64,000 bases of DNA from Cryptomeria japonica (GCF_030272615.1 NW_026728925.1:64001-128000), one strand, 5' to 3'; positions 48,122-62,976 are shown, numbered from the stretch's first letter. The notes: a model not told the origin generated them from the sequence alone. Program-made: numbers and translations.

Positions 48122-48346
48122 ATGGAGAGATCGATTCATCTGAAAGTTATGGCAGTGCTGCTCATGCTCAACGCTATGGTTTTCCTCGCTGTCTCTGCTC
48201 GACCAATCCTGACGGAAAAAGTGAATACAAATGCAAGCGTGAACAACAATGATTCAATTGATAATCTGGTTGAAATTGTGGAGATGTTAGCATCTGGTTC
48301 TAACTGTTCAGGCAACATCAAAGATCCTAATTGCCGCAAAAGATAA
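48122..48346 (+). CDS. Gene B, unit 6 (74 aa secreted peptide precursor)
   Basis: Predicted precursor identical to unit 1 gene B. Confidence 0.75.
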   Translation: MERSIHLKVMAVLLMLNAMVFLAVSARPILTEKVNTNASVNNNDSIDNLVEIVEMLASGSNCSGNIKDPNCRKR

Positions 48347-50736
48347 AACAATGATGCATAGAGTTACTGTGAATCCAACGCACATAACTAAGATTTTTCG
48401 CCACGGAAATCCGTGAGAGCTTTACATTATTTGGGTATTTTGTGGTCCATGGTGACAACGAGAAAGAGAAATATAATTAAATCCCTTGGACACTACTCGC
48501 TGACACATTTTGAAACCAGAACGCTTTCATCCATCTGGATTGCGTAATATGTAATTATTTTTCTGTATTCAAGAATATACATATTCAGCCCAATCAAATC
48601 TTAAATATCAAATTTGTTTCATTAAATATTCGTTTTCTAATTGTTCATTGTTTTCCACATTGAAGTTGGTGTGGTGGTAGCTCTAGTTTGTCGCAGAAAT
48701 AACGTTTTCCTTTCTATTTCCCAATTATCATTAATCTTTTAGTGGTAAACTATCAAACTTATATTGAGTCAAGTTTCCCTATTCCTCTTTGGATATCCCA
48801 ATTACTTATACAAATTATACATATTACTTATTTATACCGTTAATTTAAGTAGCATAGGTCAACTTCTTGTGATATGATTAGTCAAGCAAGGAACCAAGCT
48901 CTCCTCCTCAATTGTCATTATTTTTAGTGAAAATTATTAGTAACAAAAAATGATACGTAGCATTATCTCAAAGGCATCATGCAAACCCTTCACATCTATC
49001 TGTGCTACATAATGTTAATTCACTACTCACCAAATGTGATATGGTCATAGTTTTTCCCTAAACAAAATCAACAACAATCAAAACTAATGGAATTTTAAAC
49101 AAGTTAAACACTTATAAATTTAAAAAATGAAGCCATTAATGCAATGATTTCAAGAAAATAAAGCTATTTAGTACTATTATTATAGCGAGAAGAATAAATG
49201 GATTTTATCTCTCTGTTTAGAACAGATTTGCTTCTAAGGTGAAAATTTTGCAACTAATTTTCCTAAGGTATTTTGTCAAGTTCAATTAGAGGATATAAAA
49301 TATTGGAGGTGCGTTTTATGTAGTGCAACTTTCTTGGTACTTGAACTTGACACAAAATAAAAGGATGTTTATGTGCAGTCAAGTATGTCAAGTAGTGCAA
49401 CTTTCTTGGCAATTGAATTTGGTAATTTTTCTAAAGCCAACAAAGTATTTGTGCTTCTTATCTAACTATGAATTTTAGTTCCTTGAATTTTCTTTTAGTT
49501 TTGATAAAATCAAGAAAATGCTAACTCAATCATATAATATCTAATATTTTGAAGGATAAAGTGCCATGGCGTATGTAACCAATTCGCTAGAATGTTGGAG
49601 AAGTTTAAAAAACATATATTGAATGGTGTCCTAGCCAAAAGTAGGAATAATATTGAATTTGCTACAAGTAATTTTGGTCTATTGGATTATTTCATTAAAA
49701 AATTGCTTGAGACTAGCCTAATGAATAAAAATTATATGTTTGGCCTTGCCAAAGTTATTATTTTTAATTGCTTCTTTTTTTAAAACTTTTTGGTTTTCAT
49801 ATGTAAGAAATATTATGTTACTTGACCTAAGAAGTTAATTATTAAAAGGAGAAACTATTGTTTACAACTGAAAGTAAGTTAAAATTTCTTTTCTCTTGAA
49901 TCCCAATATCCTTGAAGTTTTTAAACTTTCTCAGCTTACCGCTAAATATTATTTAGACAAGAATAGTGATAGGTTCAAGTAGTTCTTAAGGTATATAATC
50001 AATTCTAACATGAAATAAAAGGTGTTGGATTTTGTTTGAAGAAATAAATTAGAGCCCTTTGAAATTAAGCAATTTGATGGATATTTTAGATTATTTTTCT
50101 AGGTACTAGGAATGTACTATAAGAAGCAAATATGCATATGTCTAATGCGCCTTCTTGTAAATATCCAAAAACATATGTAAATAGAATATTTAATTATGAG
50201 GCAGGGGTTGTAGCGGGATTCCATAAATCTATTATAAATTTTAAAATAGCTTACCCTCCTTGTACTTTCATATAGTATCCACTCTTGCACACTTTATTGC
50301 AAGCCTTCTCTTTTGAATGGACTAAGTAGTTAGGAAAGAAACTAGTTTTATACTTCATTTGTGTTAGACATGTTTTTATTGTCTAATTAAAAACAATGCA
50401 ATTGGATATACATTTGTCTTGTAGAAGTTATAGATTTTTTATTATTTCTTTACTATCCTTATCCTTAATATACTAGGATTTATATAGCATAAGAATATCT
50501 AATTAAGTAATAAATTTTCTTAGTCCCCCTATTTATCTTTTTTGGTGAAATATTGATAAAATTTAGGATACAATATGTATCATGATTGAAGAACTATAAC
50601 CATAATTATGGCTATCCTATAGTTCATCATTACTCGTCTACTTTTATGCCTAACCAAGTGATATCTCTAGTAATCATATGGTACATGTATGAGGTGGATA
50701 ATATTTTATTTTAAGTAGCATTAGAAAGATGGTTCC

Positions 50737-51543
50737 TATTAGAGTAAAAGGTTTTATTTACTAAATTAATTCAATCATATTGATTAATTAATTAAGTCAC
50801 CTTTTCCTTTTCTCACTTAAGCTAAATTTAGGAAGCTTTTTGGGGAATTTAATAATTATTTTATTTCATGCATTCATCCCTTAGGGTTTGCTTTAGGGTT
50901 TTGATCTCCTTTATTAAACAATTGATCTCATTGTAATTATTCATTCTGGCAAGTTAATTCATTTGTGATTCTTCTTGCAATTGTCTCCAATTATTCTTGC
51001 ACTCTCTTGTTTGTAGGATTTTCTCTTGTACGTGGCAGGTCTTTGCATGCAGGCGATTATTGGGCATTGTGGAATTCATCAATCATGAATTCTATCATGG
51101 TATCAGAAGTCCAGACCTGATGCACCTCATTCATCAAATTTGATATTTTCCTTATGAAATTTTTTTGTTTGCATCTTGGGTCAATTCGAATCTCAAAATA
51201 AGATCTCTGAGGATTTGAAAATTCACGTTTTTTTGTGACCAAGGGGGGCGCCTATTGTTTTGGACCACCACCACCAGTGGTTAGAGACCTCCTCCCCTCC
51301 CCGACTGCCCTCCACCACCTCATGCCATCAACGGACCACCACCGCGCCACCAGTTTCATTGTTAGAAGCCTTTTTGAGCCTATTGGGATTTTTTTGTGAT
51401 ATTGGGAGCAAACAGAGGCGTTCTTCGATAAACCATATATTGAAGTAGAATTTATTTTAGATTTCATTTCTGGTTTGACCTTTTCTATTTTAGAATTGAT
51501 GTAAACTTTTGTTTTAATCTTTTCTATTTTGTTTTAACCGTTA
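50737..51543 (+). mobile_element. Copia-type LTR fragment, unit 6
   Basis: Same junctions as elsewhere; private ggtctttgc near 51038. Primer-binding-site-like motif at 51098-51109. Confidence 0.7.
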
Positions 51544-51717
51544 TCTCATCATACTAACTGCCAAAACGAACCTGAGGCAAAGATGCGTGATAAAGAGAGT
51601 ATATTGTATTTATAAACAGAATGCAAGCGTTTGTATAGGTCAAGAGTGATATTCGGTGAAAAAGGGTGAGATTCAAAGTAAAACAATGGAGCGTTGAATT
51701 GCAGCATTTTAAGAGGC
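51544..51717 (-). pseudogene. Third paralog remnant, unit 6
   Basis: TATA at 51607-51614, TTGACC at 51638-51643, Met-Met-Arg-stop. Private aatgcaagc just upstream of the TATA box. Confidence 0.75.
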
Positions 51718-54700
51718 TCGAGCTCAAAAGATGCTTTTATTTTTCTTGAACCAAACGATACAGTAGAAGTTCAATGCATTTTTGGTTTCACCATTTTTCT
51801 TTTCATACAACCCTTTATAATTTATAAAAACGTTTTTCAATAAATTTTTAAATTTTAACCAAAATTGAAATGGTCAAGCAAAGAAAAAAAATGTTGAATA
51901 GCAGCAATGAGTATGCTGATCTTGAATGCTATTCATTATTGAAAAAGTGTCTTTGATGACAAAGTGGACGTTATGATAAGTACAATAATTGAAAGGATAC
52001 AATTTTAAAGGAAAAATCTTCAGAATCCTATCATCTAAAGTATCATAAATTGATGGAACCTCAAACTGTACATTTTAAAATCTCTCCCAATGGGATGTTT
52101 CTTTTGAAATATTTTTTTTGTGTGCAAGGGTGAGCTAGTCATAGTTCTAGTCTTTTCATGACCCCTTTTCTCCCAAGTACAATAGTTTGGAGTTGAGATG
52201 CACTTTCTATTATTCCACTTTGGTTTTTTGTTCTTCCAATCATGGATCTTTAATTTACATCTTTATGTCTCTTTTACCATTTATTAATAGGTAACATTAC
52301 TTTTTAGCTATATACCATCATTTCATCCTTTCTAGTTGTCCTTTCCTTTATTGATGTTTTGTTATTATCCTTAATAGCTTAATAATCTTTGATGAGTGAC
52401 CACTTTAATGAATTGTCAAAATTTATTTGTATCCCTTTGTTGTTATTGCATCTATATTCTTTTTTGTTTTCTATGAAGGAAGGTATAGTTAGAACCATTA
52501 TGGTCCTTGTATCAAGTGTGCATGTTATAATATGATAGATGATAACTTTCATTTTCTTTATATGTCAATCTAACATCAACAAGAGCATCGCTTATCATAG
52601 AATCTACCCACCTATGTGGTACAGTTGAAAGAACTAACATTTGGCTTGTTGCCAATAGAAGTTTTCTATTTGTCTACATGTGTTCAATCCCTTTGTGAGA
52701 TGTAAGAGGATCATTTGATAATAATATGTCATGTTTCTCTAAAGACTTAAAAGGGAGTTTTTGTTTGAGATATCTCATTCTTTGTTGCTTGTGGCCTATG
52801 AATTTTTTATGTTGAGGTGTCCCCCTCCTCTTGTATTATGAGATTTTCCTTGTACCGACAAGTATATATTGATGTGTGATAAGATTCAACATATTTCCCA
52901 CATCACTTCAACATATACTTGTTGCAGGTAGCATGTGCCAACTTCTTGTGATATGAGTGCTCCATACATACAACCAACCTCTCCTCCCCAATTGTCAATA
53001 TTCTTAGTGACAAATAGCTGAAATGTGGCATTCTCTTCAATACATCACATAGGCTCTTCAAATCTATATGTGCTAGATAATTTTAATTCACCACTTAGCA
53101 ATATGTGATATGGTAATAATTGTTTTCTCAAAGAAAATAAACAACAATCATGTAATGAAATTTTTAACAGGTTAAACACTTCGAAAAATTAAAAATTAAA
53201 CCATTAATGCAATACATTAGAACATGGGAATATGTTGGCCATTATTAGAGTGGGAAGAATAAATGGGTTGGTATAGCTCTCCATTGACTAATTTTCCTAA
53301 GGTACTGTGTCAACTTCAAAATAATGTTTGTATAGTTTTTCAATTCTTTTTTATTTAGTGCAGCATTTCTAGTCTTTAAATTTGATGCAAAATGAAAGGG
53401 TTTCCATGTGCATTCAAGTATGTCCTTAACTTCTCCTTTCAATATTAAAAAAAAAATATTTTATCTATTTGAGAAAATTTCTTAAGAGGAAGATAAAAAA
53501 AAAATTGTGCTCGTTATCAAACTATGATTTTTTGTTCCTTGGGAGATAGATAAAATTTGAGTGATTTGATGAGTTCCATAGAATGATAAACAAATTTGAA
53601 AAAGATAAAATTAATGGATGGTGTCCTAGCGATTCATTTCAAGAACATTCTTGAATTTAGGAAGAATATCAAATTTCCTATATGTAGATGGTATCTATTT
53701 GATTATTTATTTCACAAGTTTTTTGTGCCTAGCATAATGGATAATCATTATAGGTTTCACCTTGTCAATGTAATTATCCTTAATTTATTCCTTTGTGAAT
53801 ATTTGTTGGGTCTCATATGTAAGAAATACTATCATAAGACCCATGAAGTTAAATATTTAAAGAGGGTAGAGTTACTTACAAATACAAATAAATTAACAAG
53901 TTTTATTTGACCTAACTCCATGTTTCACTAAAACTAATTCCTTATGAGGTTGCCACTAAATATGGTTGACACATAATAGTCCTAGGGTGATTTACTTTTG
54001 GAGGCATATAATCAAGTCCAATGTACAGTAAATAGTGTTGAAGACTTGCTCAAGAAATGAACTATAGCCCTTTGAAATTTACAAATTTGAGGGATATTTC
54101 AATTCAAATTATTACATATTATGCTAGGTCCTAGAAATGTAGTGTAATTAATAAATATGCATATGTCTATGACGCTTGTTTTGAATGTTCATTTTTTTTA
54201 ATGTAAATAGGCTATTTGAGTATTTGGACCATGGATCATACAGGGAATATACAAATATATTATTAATTTTAAAATCACTTACCCTACGTATATCTCCATA
54301 TGGTATATCACCCTTTTTCACACTTTCTTGGAAGCCTTCTCTAGTTAATGGACAAAGTAGGTAGGAAATTAATGGGTTCTATACTTCATCTATGTTAAAG
54401 ATGTAGTGTTTGTTTGAATGAACCCTTTGTGGCTATATATACATTTCTCATCTAGAAATTGTAGAAATTTTTAGTATTTCTTTATTACCCTTATGTTGAA
54501 TATATTACGATTTTTGTAGAAGAAGTCTGTCTAATTAAGTAATGAATTTACTTAGTACCCATATTTCTTCTTTTTGGGAAAAGGTTGATGATAATATAGG
54601 ATACAATATGTATCACTATTGAAGAATTGTAATCAAAATTTATGTTTCTCCTATGGTTCCTCATTACTTGTTTATTTATAACCAACTAATAGTTATAGTA

Positions 54701-56448
54701 ATCATATGGTACATGTATCAGGTGGATAAATTTCATTCTAAGTAGCATTAGAAAGATAGTTACAACATTACCAATTTGAAGCTGAGAACATCACTATATT
54801 ATTAAGGGAGTCTTATGATCTTGTGGCTAGAATGGTGAAAGGTTATGGACTAAAATTGTATAAGAAAATATATTAAAATCCCAAGAATATTATTCATAGA
54901 GTGTTCACTAAAATATTGGAAGGTCTTTTAATAAGAATAAATAATTTGAAGGGGATTATTTGTGAAGAAAATCCATAAAAAACTGAGAGAGATGGTAGGA
55001 TGGACAATATGGATAGGATGGTAGGAGCTGAGTTGATGTGGAAGTTGAATGATTTAGGGTATAAATGATGTTTCAATGATATCAAAGACACAATGAAGAT
55101 ATAATAGATTCTATAACTTTTAAGGTTGGGAAACACACACATAATAAACATGTATTTTTTCCATCCCATTGACGGTAGGAAGAATGTGATAATTAGGCAT
55201 AGTAGCTTATGGATATTTTTGGAGACAATTTCATGGAAGATGTAAGGAAAAAAAAATGTTTATAATTCTTCTCTAATAAATCTCTATGGTAGCTAACTAC
55301 CAATTAAAAGTGTAGAATTTTTGTGTGAAAAATGGAGATGAAACTCAAATAGCTAACTATCAATTGGCCAAAATATCTAGCTATACTATTGAGGACCAAT
55401 TTATCATAAATGAGGCACTCAAGATAGTTGTCATATTTGTAGTATGTCACTAAAAAAAATGAAAAAGTGTAGGGGACCATGACGCAAAGCTTGAACATAT
55501 TAAATCTTGGTCCCCACAAAATGATTTGAAGCTTTAGGCAAAGCATATGGCCATGAATATTTTATAAAGGGAAAACACACCAGGGAACATTTATAGCTTG
55601 CTAATGTGATTGAATAGAACCCATTCAATGGTCTTGATTAAATTATTATTGTAAGAGAACTAAAGCTCTAAAGGCGAGCAAAGAATTTGACAATGTATGA
55701 TTTTAATGTCAACATTATTATGAAGGAAAAGGTTTCCACATTGTTTTGTTAGAATTCTATCAACTCTTGTTCATGATTCAAATTGTCTTGGCTTCATTAA
55801 TATTTGGAATCAAATTAACTATGTGTGCTAAGCACATTACTAAAACCTTTGAACAAGATGAAATTTGCAATGGCCTGCTTCATCGTGTTTTTCTTAATTT
55901 TCCTTTAAATTTTTACATTAAAAAAATTATATATTACATAAAAATTGGTAAACCCTAATATAATATTTGGAGTGACAAATATACATTATAATGTGTATTA
56001 AAGCTTTGGTCAGATCCAAACCATAACGTACGGCCTGTTGTAGCAGGCTCATCATATAAGTTGTGTATGTTTTACAAAGCGCGATTAAAATCTTACTAAT
56101 TTATAATCCTTTCAAGTATTATGGATAGGCCCTTTCTTAGTTTTCTCAAACACGTAACTTTTTGTGACACCATAGCAAAAGTCTGTTGAAATTTTTTATG
56201 TACCTTTCGTGAATCATATTTAAGATTTGATTAAACTGAATATGTATATTCTTCAATACAAATGAAATTATATCCACTCAAGATAGATGAAAGCGATCTG
56301 GCCTTTAAAATGTGTCAGTGGTTAGTCAATGGCGATAGATGATATTTCTCCCTATCACCGCAGATCTGGATTGAAAAATACGTAAATGTATACTGAGTAT
56401 CCATGGCAGAATATCTTAATTAGGTGATTGGATCCACAATAAGTGTAT

Positions 56449-56649
56449 TCAACAGCAACTAGGATCTGGAATGTTGCCTTCACAGTTAGGACACGACGCT
56501 AACATCTCCACAATTTCAAGCAGATTATCAATGCCTGCATTTGTATTCACTATTTTGTTGAGGATTGGTCGAGCAGAGACAGCGAGGGAAAACACAACGT
56601 TGAGCACAAGCAGCAGTGCCATAACTTTCAGAAGCATCGATCTCGACAT
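56449..56649 (-). CDS. Gene A, unit 7 (66 aa secreted peptide precursor)
   Basis: Protein unchanged even in this most diverged unit. The promoter combines the cagacgacgg state of units 3/5 with the ordinary TATAAATACG. Confidence 0.75.
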   Translation of the reverse strand: MSRSMLLKVMALLLVLNVVFSLAVSARPILNKIVNTNAGIDNLLEIVEMLASCPNCEGNIPDPSCC

Positions 56650-57162
56650 ACTAATTGGCAGAATGAATGTTAACAAATGAAAAAACGTATTCGGTTTAGC
56701 GAGATAGAGAGCGAAGATCGAGAATGGTGATGGATAAACGAGGAAAATCGTATTTATAGAGACAGACGACGGCGTGTGAGTATGTTTGATCAAGTCAAAA
56801 TTAAAATTTGTTCAACTAGGGTGATATTCAAAGTAAAAAATGGCGCGTGGAACTGCAACATTTCAAGAGGCGACAAAGGGACTTTGAATATTAACATTGA
56901 CTTATTCATATTGCACGTCAATTGTCTTCGCTTTCTATCAAGCATGAAAGCACCTTTAACAACAATATCACCAATTTCAATTTTGACCTATTCAAACAGT
57001 TGCACTCCATCGTCCATCTCTATAAATACGATTTACCTGGTTTATACATCACCATTCTCGATCTTCGCTCTCTATCTCTTAAAAAATTCACTCGGCTCTT
57101 CTTTCTTCATTTGTAAACCAATACGTACGTTTCTTTGCTTGATATTCATTCTGGCAATTAGT
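56650..57162. promoter_or_regulatory. Bidirectional A/B promoter, unit 7
   Basis: TATA boxes at 56751-56758 (minus) and 57021-57028 (plus). TTGAC elements at 56793-56798 (minus) and 56983-56988 (plus). Private changes fall around the B element (aacaatatcacc near 56960, aaacagttgc near 56995), but TTGACC itself is intact. Confidence 0.6.
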
Positions 57163-57387
57163 ATGGAGAGATCGATTCATCTGAAAGTTATGGCAGTGCT
57201 GCTCATGCTCAACGCTATGGTTTTCCTCGCTGTCTCTGCTCTACCAATCCTGACGGAAAAAGTGAATACAAATGCAAGCGTGAACAACAATGATTCAATT
57301 GATAATCTGGTTGAAATTGTGGAGATGTTAGCATCTGGTTCTAACTGTTCAGGCAACATCAAAGATCCTAATTGCCGCAAAAGATAA
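57163..57387 (+). CDS. Gene B, unit 7 (74 aa, Arg27Leu variant)
   Basis: The only B copy with an altered protein. CGA-to-CTA changes Arg27 to Leu (SALPIL instead of SARPIL), at the first residue after the predicted signal-peptidase site. The mature N terminus would lose its positive charge and cleavage efficiency could change. Everything else, including both cysteines and the RKR tail, is as in the other units. Confidence 0.75.
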   Translation: MERSIHLKVMAVLLMLNAMVFLAVSALPILTEKVNTNASVNNNDSIDNLVEIVEMLASGSNCSGNIKDPNCRKR

Positions 57388-59778
57388 AACAATGATGCAT
57401 AGAGTTACTGTGAATCCAACGCACATAACTAAGATTTTTCGCCACGGAAATCCGTGAGAGCTTTACATTATTTGGGTATTTTGTGGTCCATGGTGACAAC
57501 GAGAAAGAGAAATATAATTAAATCCCTTGGACACTACTCGCTGACACATTTTGAAACCAGAACGCTTGCATCCATCTGGATTGCGTAATATGTAATTATT
57601 TTTCTGTATTCAAGAATATACATATTTAGCCCAATCAAATCTTAAATATCAAATTTGTTTCATTAAATATTCGTTTTCTAATTGTTCATTGTTTTCCACA
57701 TTGAAGTTGGTGTGGTGGTAGCTCTAGTTTGTCGCAGAAATAACGTTTTCCTTTCTATTTCCCATTTATCATTAATCTTTTAGTGTTAAACTATCAAACT
57801 TATATTGAGTCAAGTTTCCCTATTCCTCTTTGGATATCCCAATTACTTATACAAATTATACATATTACTTATTTATACCGTTAATTTAAGTAGCATAGGT
57901 CAACTTCTTGTGATATGATTAGTCAAGCAAGGAACCAAGCTCTCCTCCTCAATTGTCATTATTTTTAGTGAAAATTATTAGTAACAAAAAATGATACGTA
58001 GCATTATCTCAAAGGCATCATGCAAACCCTTCACATCTATCTGTGCTACATAATGTTAATTCACTACTCACCAAATGTGATATGGTCATACTTTTTCCCT
58101 AAACAAAATCAACAACAATCAAAACTAATGGAATTTTAAACAAGTTAAACACTTATAAAATTAAAAAATGAAGCCATTAATGCAATGATTTCAAGAAAAT
58201 AAAGCTATTTAGTACTATTATTATAGCGAGAAGAATAAATGGATTTTATCTCTCTGTTTAGAACAGATTTGCTTCTAAGGTGAAAATTTTGCAACTAATT
58301 TTCCTAAGGTATTTTGTCAAGTTCAATTAGAGGATATAAAATATTGGAGGTGCGTTTTATGTAGTGCAACTTTCTTGGTACTTGAACTTGACACAAAATA
58401 AAAGGATGTTTATGTGCAGTCAAGTATGTCAAGTAGTGCAACTTTCTTGGCACTTGAATTTGGTAATTTTTCTAAAGCCAACAAAGTATTTGTGCTTCTT
58501 ATCTAACTATGAATTTTAGTTCCTTGAATTTTCTTTTAGTTTTGATAAAATCAAGAAAATGCTAACTCAATCATATAATATCTAATATTTTGAAGGATAA
58601 AGTGCCATGGCTTATCTAACCAATTCGCTAGAATGTTGGAGAAGTTTAAAAAACATATATTGAATGGTGTCCTAGCCAAAAGTAGGAATAATATTGAATT
58701 TGCTACAAGTAATTTTGGTCTATTGGATTATTTCATTAAAAAATTGCTTGAGACTAGCCTAATGAATAAAAATTATATGTTTGGCCTTGCCAAAAGTTAT
58801 TATTTTTAATTGCTTCTTTTTTTAAAACTTTTTGGTTTTCATATGTAAGAAATATTATGTTACTTGACCTAAGAAGTTAATTATTAAAAGGAGAAACTAT
58901 TGTTTACAACTGAAAGTAAGTTAAAATTTCTTTTCTCTTGAATCCCAATATCCTTGAAGTTTTTAAACTTTCTCAGCTTACCGCTAAATATTATTTAGAC
59001 AAGAATAGTGATAGGTTCAAGTAGTTCTTAAGGTATATAATCAATTCTAACATGAAATAAAAGGTGTTGGATTTTGTTTGAAGAAATAAATTAGAGCCCT
59101 TTGAAATTAAGCAATTTGATGGATATTTTAGATTATTTTTCTAGGTACTAGGAATGTACTATAAGAAGCAAATATGCATATGTCTAATGCGCCTTCTTGT
59201 AAATATCCAAAAAAATATGTAAATAGAATATTTAATTATGAGGTAGGGGTTGTAGCGGGATTCCATAAATCTATTATAAATTTTAAAATAGCTTACCCTC
59301 CTTGTACTTTCATATAGCATCCACTCTTGCACACTTTATTGCAAGCCTTCTCTTTTGAATGGACTAAGTAGTTAGGAAAGAAACTAGTTTTATACTTCAT
59401 TTGTGTTAGACATGTTTTTATTGTCTAATTAAAAACAATGCAATTGGATATACATTTGTCTTGTAGAAGTTATAGATTTTTTATTATTTCTTTACTATCC
59501 TTATCCTTAATATACTAGGATTTATATAGCATAAGAATATCTAATTAAGTAATAAATTTTCTTAGTCCCCCTATTTATCTTTTTTGGTGAAATATTGATA
59601 AAATTTAGGATACAATATGTATCATGATTGAAGAACTATAACCATAATTATGGCTATCCTATAGTTCATCATTACTCGTCTACTTTTATGCCTACCCAAG
59701 TGATATCTCTAGTAATCATATGTTACATGTATGAGGTGGATAATATTTTATTTTAAGTAGCATTAGAAAGATGGTTCC

Positions 59779-60585
59779 TATTAGAGTAAAAGGTTTTATT
59801 TACTAAATTAATTTAATCATATTGATTAATTAATTAAGTCACCTTTTCCTTTTTTCACTTAAGCTAAATTTAGGAAGCTTTTTGGGGAATTTAATAATTA
59901 TTTTATTTCATGCATTCATCCCTTAGGGTTTGCTTTAGGGTTTTGATCTCCTTTATTAAACAATTGATCTCATTGTAATTATTCATTCTGGCAAGTTAAT
60001 TCATTTGTGATTCTTCTTGCAATTGTCTCCAATTATTCTTGCACTTTCTTGTTTGTAGGATTTTCTCTTGTACGTGGCAGGTATTTGCATGCAGGCGATT
60101 ATTGGGTATTGTGGAATTCATCAATCATGAATTCTATCATGGTATCAGAAGTCCAGACCTGATGCACCTCATTCATCAAATTTGATATTTTCCTTATGAA
60201 ATTTTTTTGTTTGCATCTTGGGTCAATTTGAATCTCAAAATAAGATCTCTGAGGATTTGAAAATTCACCTTTTTTTGTGATCAAGGGGGCCGCCTATTGT
60301 TTTGGACCACCACCACCAGTGGTTAGAGACCTCCTCCCCTCCCCGACTGCCCTCCACCACCTCATGCCATCAACGGACCACCACTGCGCCACCAGTTTCA
60401 TTGTTAGAAGCCTTTTTGAGCCTATTGGGATTTTTTTGTGATATTGGGAGCAAACAGAGGCGTTCTTCGATAAACCATATATTGAAGTAGAATTTATTTT
60501 AGATTTCATTTCTGGTTTGACCTTTTCTATTTTAGAATTGATGTAAACTTTTGTTTTAATCTTTTCTATTTTGTTTTAACCGTTA
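59779..60585 (+). mobile_element. Copia-type LTR fragment, unit 7
   Basis: Carries unit 1-like states (aatttaatc near 59810, gatcaagg near 60279) and private ones (gggggccgcc near 60286, tttcacttaa near 59851). Primer-binding-site-like motif at 60140-60151. Confidence 0.7.
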
Positions 60586-60759
60586 TCTCGTCATACTAAC
60601 TGCCAAAACGAACCTGAAGCAAAGATGCGTGATAAAGAGAGTATATTGTATTTATAAACAGAGTGCAAGCGTTTGTATAGGTCAAGAGTGATATTCGGTG
60701 AAAAAGGGTGAGATTCAAAGTAAAACAGTGGAGCGTTGAATTGCAGCATTTTAAGAGGC
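60586..60759 (-). pseudogene. Third paralog remnant, unit 7
   Basis: TATA at 60649-60656, TTGACC at 60680-60685. Frame reads Met-Thr-Arg-stop as in unit 1. A longer open frame across this promoter (60591-60800) exists only in this unit and only with a TTG start, so it is not coding. Confidence 0.75.
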
Positions 60760-62976
60760 TCGAGCTCAAAAGATGCTTTTATTTTTCTTGAACCAAACAA
60801 TACAGTAGAAGTTCAATGCATTTTTGGTTTCACCATTTTTCTTTTCATACAACCCTTTATAATTTATAAAAATGTTTTTCAATAAATTTTTAAATTTTAA
60901 CCAAAATTGAAATGGTCAAGCAAAGAAAAAAAATGTTGAATAGCAGCAATGAGTATGCTGATCTTGAATGCTATTCATTATTGAAAAAGTGTCTTTGATG
61001 ACAAAGTGGACGTTATGATAAGTACAATAATTGAAAGGATACAATTTTAAAGGAAAAATCTTCAGAATCCTATCATCTAAAGTATCATAAATTGATGGAA
61101 CCTCAAACTGTACATTTTAAAATCTCTCCCAATGGGATGTTTCTTTTGAAATATTTTTTTTGTGTGCAAGGGTGAGCTAGTCATAGTTCTAGTCTTTTCA
61201 TGACCCCTTTTCTCTCGAGTACATTAGTTTGGAGTTGAGATGCACTTTCTATTATTCCACTTTGGTTTTTTGTTCTTCCAATCATGGATCTTTAATTTAC
61301 ATCTTTATGTCTCTTTTACCATTTATTAATAGGTAACATTACTTTTTATCTATATACCATCATTTCATCCTTTCTAGTTGTCCTTTCGTTTATTGATGTT
61401 TTGTTATTAGCCTTAATAGCTTAATAATCTTTGATGAGTGACCACTTTAATGAATTGTCAAAATTTATTTGTATCCCTTTGTTGTTATTGCATCTATATT
61501 CTTTTTTGTTTTCTATGAAGGAAGGTATAGTGAGAACCATTATGGTCCTTGTATCAAGTGTGCATGCTATAATATGATAGATGATAACTTTCATTTTCTT
61601 TATATGTCAATCTAACATCAACAAGAGCATTGGTTATCATAGAATCTACCCACCTATGTGGTACAGTTGAAAGAACTAACATTTGGCTTGTTGCCAATAG
61701 AAATTTTCTATTTGTCTACATGTGTTCAATCCCTTTGTGAGATGTAAGAGGATCATTTGATAATAATATGTCATGTTTCTCTAAAGACTTAAAAGGGAGT
61801 TTTTGTTTGAGATATCTCATTCTTTGTTGCTTGTGGCCTATGAATTTTTTATGTTGAGGTGTCCCCCTCCTCTTGTATTATGAGATTTTCCTTGTACCGA
61901 CAAGTATATATTGATGTGTGATAAGATTCAACATATTTCCCACATCACTTCAACATATACTTGTTGCAGGTAGCATGTGCCAACTTCTTGTGATATGAGT
62001 GCTCCATACATACAACCAACCTCTCCTCCCCAATTGTCAATATTCTTAGTGACAAATAGCTGAAATGTGGCATTCTCTTCAATACATCACATAGGCTCTT
62101 CAAATCTATATGTGCTAGATAATTTTAATTCACCACTTAGCAATATGTGATACGGTAATAATTATTTTCTCAAAGAAAATAAACAACAATCATGTAATGA
62201 AATTTTTAACAGGTTAAACACTTCGAAAAATTAAAAATTAAACCATTAATGCAATACATTAGAACATGGGAATATGTTTGCCATTATTAGAGTGGGAAGA
62301 ATAAATGGGTTGGTATAGCTCTCCATTGACTAATTTTCCTAAGGTACTGTGTCAACTTCAAAATAATGTTTGTATAGTTTTTCAATTCTATTTTATTTAG
62401 TGCAGCATTTCTAGTCTTTAAATTTGATGCAAAATGAAAGGGTTTCCATGTGCATTCAAGTATGTCCTTAACTTCTCCTTTCAATATTAAAAAAAAAATA
62501 TTTTATCTATTTGAGAAAATTTCTTAAGAGGAAGATAAAAAAAAAATTGTGCTCGTTATCAAACTATGATTTTTTGTTCCTTGGGAGATAGATAAAATTT
62601 GAGTGATTTGATGAGTTCCATAGAATGATAAACAAATTTGAAAAAGATAAAATTAATGGATGGTGTCCTAGCGATTCATTTCAAGAACATTCTTGAATTT
62701 AGGAAGAATATCAAATTTCCTATATGTAGATGGTATCTATTTGATTATTTATTTAACAAGTTTTTTGTGCCTAGCATAATGGATAATCATTATAGGTTTC
62801 ACCTTGTCAATGTAATTATCCTTAATTTATTCCTTTGTGAATATTTGTTGGGTCTCATATGTAAGAAATACTATCATAAGACCCATGAAGTTAAATATTT
62901 AAAGAGGGTAGAGTTACTTACAAATACAAATAAATTAACAAGTTTTATTTGACCTAACTCCATGTTTCACTAAAAC

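Larger units (their letters stand above)
45204..54244. repeat. Tandem array unit 6 (9041 bp)
   Basis: Complete copy. It shares ggctgcaatgg near 45787 with units 3 and 5, but the gene A promoter state of units 1, 2 and 4 (cacacgacgg near 47721). Towards its end it shares states with unit 7 (ctcctcccca near 52981, ctaaggtactg near 53296). A private gttggccatt lies near 53235. Confidence 0.97.

Noticed and set aside
60591-60800. Minus-strand 69-codon frame over the third-paralog promoter of unit 7
   Set aside because: Open only in unit 7, only from TTG, and it covers the TATA box and W-box-like element.
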